DNA from: Opitutia bacterium
GTDB lineage: Bacteria; Verrucomicrobiota; Verrucomicrobiia; Opitutales; Opitutaceae
Reading direction: 5' to 3'
NCBI GenBank assembly: GCA_016187945.1
Contig: JACPIT010000001.1
Span: forward strand, 62,001-126,000
DNA length: 64,000 nucleotides
Shown here: positions 62,726 to 64,000 of the stretch, one piece after another
How the letters are laid out: each line of letters opens with the position of its first letter
How positions within the stretch are numbered: the first letter of the stretch is position 1
Notes under the pieces: generated by a model
Seen by the model: only the letters and a program-made list of their open reading frames with translations
Database searches by the model: none
What the model was told of the DNA's origin: nothing
Program-made: the position numbers and the translations under genes

Positions 62726-64000
62726 CTACTCCGCGCGCAGCGCGTCGAGCGGGTTGACGCGGGTGGCGCGCGCCGCGGGGACGAGGCAGGCGAGCGTCGC
62801 GACGATCGCGAAGAACGCGGCGACCGCGGAAAACACGAGCGGGTCGAACGGCTGCACTTGATAGAGTCCATCCTGGAGCAGCCGGCTCGCAGCGAACGCG
62901 CCGAGGAGGCCGAGGGCGAGGCCGCTGCCGACTTGCGTGGCGCCGGTGCGGAGCACGAGACCGAGAATGCTCGCGGGGCTGGCGCCGAGCGCCATGCGCA
63001 CGCCGATCTCGCCGGTGCGCTGCGTGACCGCATAGGCCATCACCGAGTAGACGCCGACCGCGGCGAGTAGCGCGGCGATCGCCGCGAACGTGAGCAGCAG
63101 GGCCATCGTCACGCGTTGGACGCCGATGGACTGCTCGACGAGCTGCTCCATCGTCTGCGGCTGCGCGACGGCGAGCGTCGGATCGATTTCCTTCACGAGA
63201 CGGCGGAGAACCGGAATGACGGTCGACGCGCTGAGGCCGGGCCGGGCGACGGCCACCACGTTCATGAACGCGCCGGCGCGTTGGAGTGCGGGAATATAGA
63301 TTTCCTCCGGCGGCGGCGCGGCGAGTCCGGCGGCCTTCACGTCGCGGATGACGCCGACGATGCGGTTTTTCGTGGCGGAGTTCGGACCGTTGAGCAGCAC
63401 GTGGTCGAGCGCGGACTCGCCGGGGAAAAGTTTCTTCGCGAGCGTCTCGTTGATAACGATGACGCGTTCACCATCCGCGCGGTCCTGCGCGTTGAAGAAA
63501 CGGCCCTCGAGCAGACGGATGCCCATGGTGTTGAAATAGCCGACGGAGGCGAAGCGCATGTTGGCGAGCGATTGCTTCGTCACGTCGGGAATCGGCCGGC
63601 CCTGCACGGCGAAGGGGGAAATGAAGCCCGCCTGCGTGAGCGGCATGCCGAAGGCGACGCCGCCGCCGGCGAGTTCGGGGGCTTCGTCGATCTTCTGCTG
63701 CAACTGGCGGTAGAATTCGCGGTTCGCCTCGGGCTTGCCGTAGCGCGCGGCGGGCAGATTGATCTGGCCGAGCGCGCGCCCCTCGACGGCGAAGCCGAGC
63801 GCGGAATTTTGGAGCTTGTAGAAACTGAGCACGAGCAGACCGGCGCAGATGAGCAGCGTGAGCGACAGCGCGACCTGCGCGACGACGAGGAAATGCCGGA
63901 ACGCTTTCGCCGCCGTGCCGCCGCCGGCGCCGCGCGTGTTGTCCTTCAGCACGGTGCCGACATCGGTGCGCGACGCCTGCCACGCCGGATAGACGCCGAT
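62726..64000 (-). CDS. MacB/FtsX-type ABC permease, 5' end beyond the window
   Basis: The frame is open to the window edge (about 424 residues seen), so the N-terminal half is missing. It matches the second half of the neighbouring permease: a linker ending in KDNTRGAG, a helix (FLVVAQVALSLTLLICAGLLVL), a MacB core domain with GIRLLEGRFFNAQDRADGERVIVINE (in parts), and the FtsX helices with TGEIGVRMALGASPASILGLVLR and RVNPLDALRAE. A tandem paralogue of the downstream gene. Confidence 0.88.
   Translation of the reverse strand: MGVYPAWQASRTDVGTVLKDNTRGAGGGTAAKAFRHFLVVAQVALSLTLLICAGLLVLSFYKLQNSALGFAVEGRALGQINLPAARYGKPEANREFYRQLQQKIDEAPELAGGGVAFGMPLTQAGFISPFAVQGRPIPDVTKQSLANMRFASVGYFNTMGIRLLEGRFFNAQDRADGERVIVINETLAKKLFPGESALDHVLLNGPNSATKNRIVGVIRDVKAAGLAAPPPEEIYIPALQRAGAFMNVVAVARPGLSASTVIPVLRRLVKEIDPTLAVAQPQTMEQLVEQSIGVQRVTMALLLTFAAIAALLAAVGVYSVMAYAVTQRTGEIGVRMALGASPASILGLVLRTGATQVGSGLALGLLGAFAASRLLQDGLYQVQPFDPLVFSAVAAFFAIVATLACLVPAARATRVNPLDALRAE

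Noticed and set aside
1-64000. tRNA, rRNA, CRISPR, prophage or IS elements
   Set aside because: No cloverleaf, spacer array, transposase or integrase was seen on either strand.

Overview
The window looks like a chromosomal polysaccharide-utilisation region from a GC-rich, Gram-negative soil or gut bacterium. The closest match I can argue for is Verrucomicrobiota, Opitutaceae-like. The reasons are a dense mix of plant cell-wall glycosidases and L-sugar catabolic genes, signal peptides and one lipoprotein box, an acidobacterial/verrucomicrobial-type duplicated ABC permease, and many families of short palindromic intergenic repeats. The lineage is an inference, because no rRNA or ribosomal protein lies in the window. 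I saw no tRNA, CRISPR array, prophage or IS element.

Layout. (1) 1-13.2 kb, plus strand: end of a split transketolase, a GlpK-like FGGY kinase, a GH127 arabinofuranosidase, an MFS porter, a signal-less GH78 rhamnosidase, a RuBisCO-like protein (RLP), a DUF1537-type acid-sugar kinase, an Asp/Glu-racemase-fold protein and a BASS-family transporter. RLP plus DUF1537 kinase is the signature of D-apionate catabolism. Split transketolase plus FGGY kinase resembles the D-apulose branch. (2) 13.3-26.7 kb: an arabinose regulon made of a LacI-type regulator, AraB, AraA and AraD, a large GH106 rhamnosidase, and a divergent AraFGH-type ABC importer. A CTTGACGGTCAAG-like operator recurs across it. (3) 26.8-34.0 kb, minus strand: an L-fucose/6-deoxysugar operon with a RhaT-type symporter, lactonase, SDR, FAH-family hydrolase, a beta-propeller glycosidase and a GH95 fucosidase. 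(4) 34.1-38.8 kb: an unassigned unit with a CoA transferase, a signal-less solute-binding-like protein and a Gfo/Idh oxidoreductase, divergent from IclR and a MaoC-like protein. (5) 38.8-48.1 kb: a relic of an outer-membrane receptor C-terminus with an intact terminator, an AraC regulator, GH2 and GH42 galactosidases, an SGNH hydrolase, a toxin-antitoxin pair and a sialate O-acetylesterase. (6) 48.3-57.9 kb: phosphorylative L-rhamnose catabolism (isomerase, aldolase/dehydrogenase fusion, tandem class II aldolase, kinase) followed by the LutABC L-lactate oxidase complex. (7) 57.9-64 kb: a methyltransferase, a TPR protein and two MacB/FtsX-type permeases.

The glycosidases expose arabinose, rhamnose, fucose and galactose, and the catabolic genes cover arabinose, rhamnose, fucose and probably apiose. 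Together these sugars suggest pectin, in particular rhamnogalacturonan-II. Both 6-deoxysugar routes end in lactate, which LutABC would oxidise to pyruvate.

A second theme is the repeats. At least eight families of short palindromes fill the gaps. Several lie in frame inside genes (transketolase, GH127, GH78 twice, RLP tail, LutB tail, GH42), and GTAG-ended elements supply the TAG stop codon of six genes.
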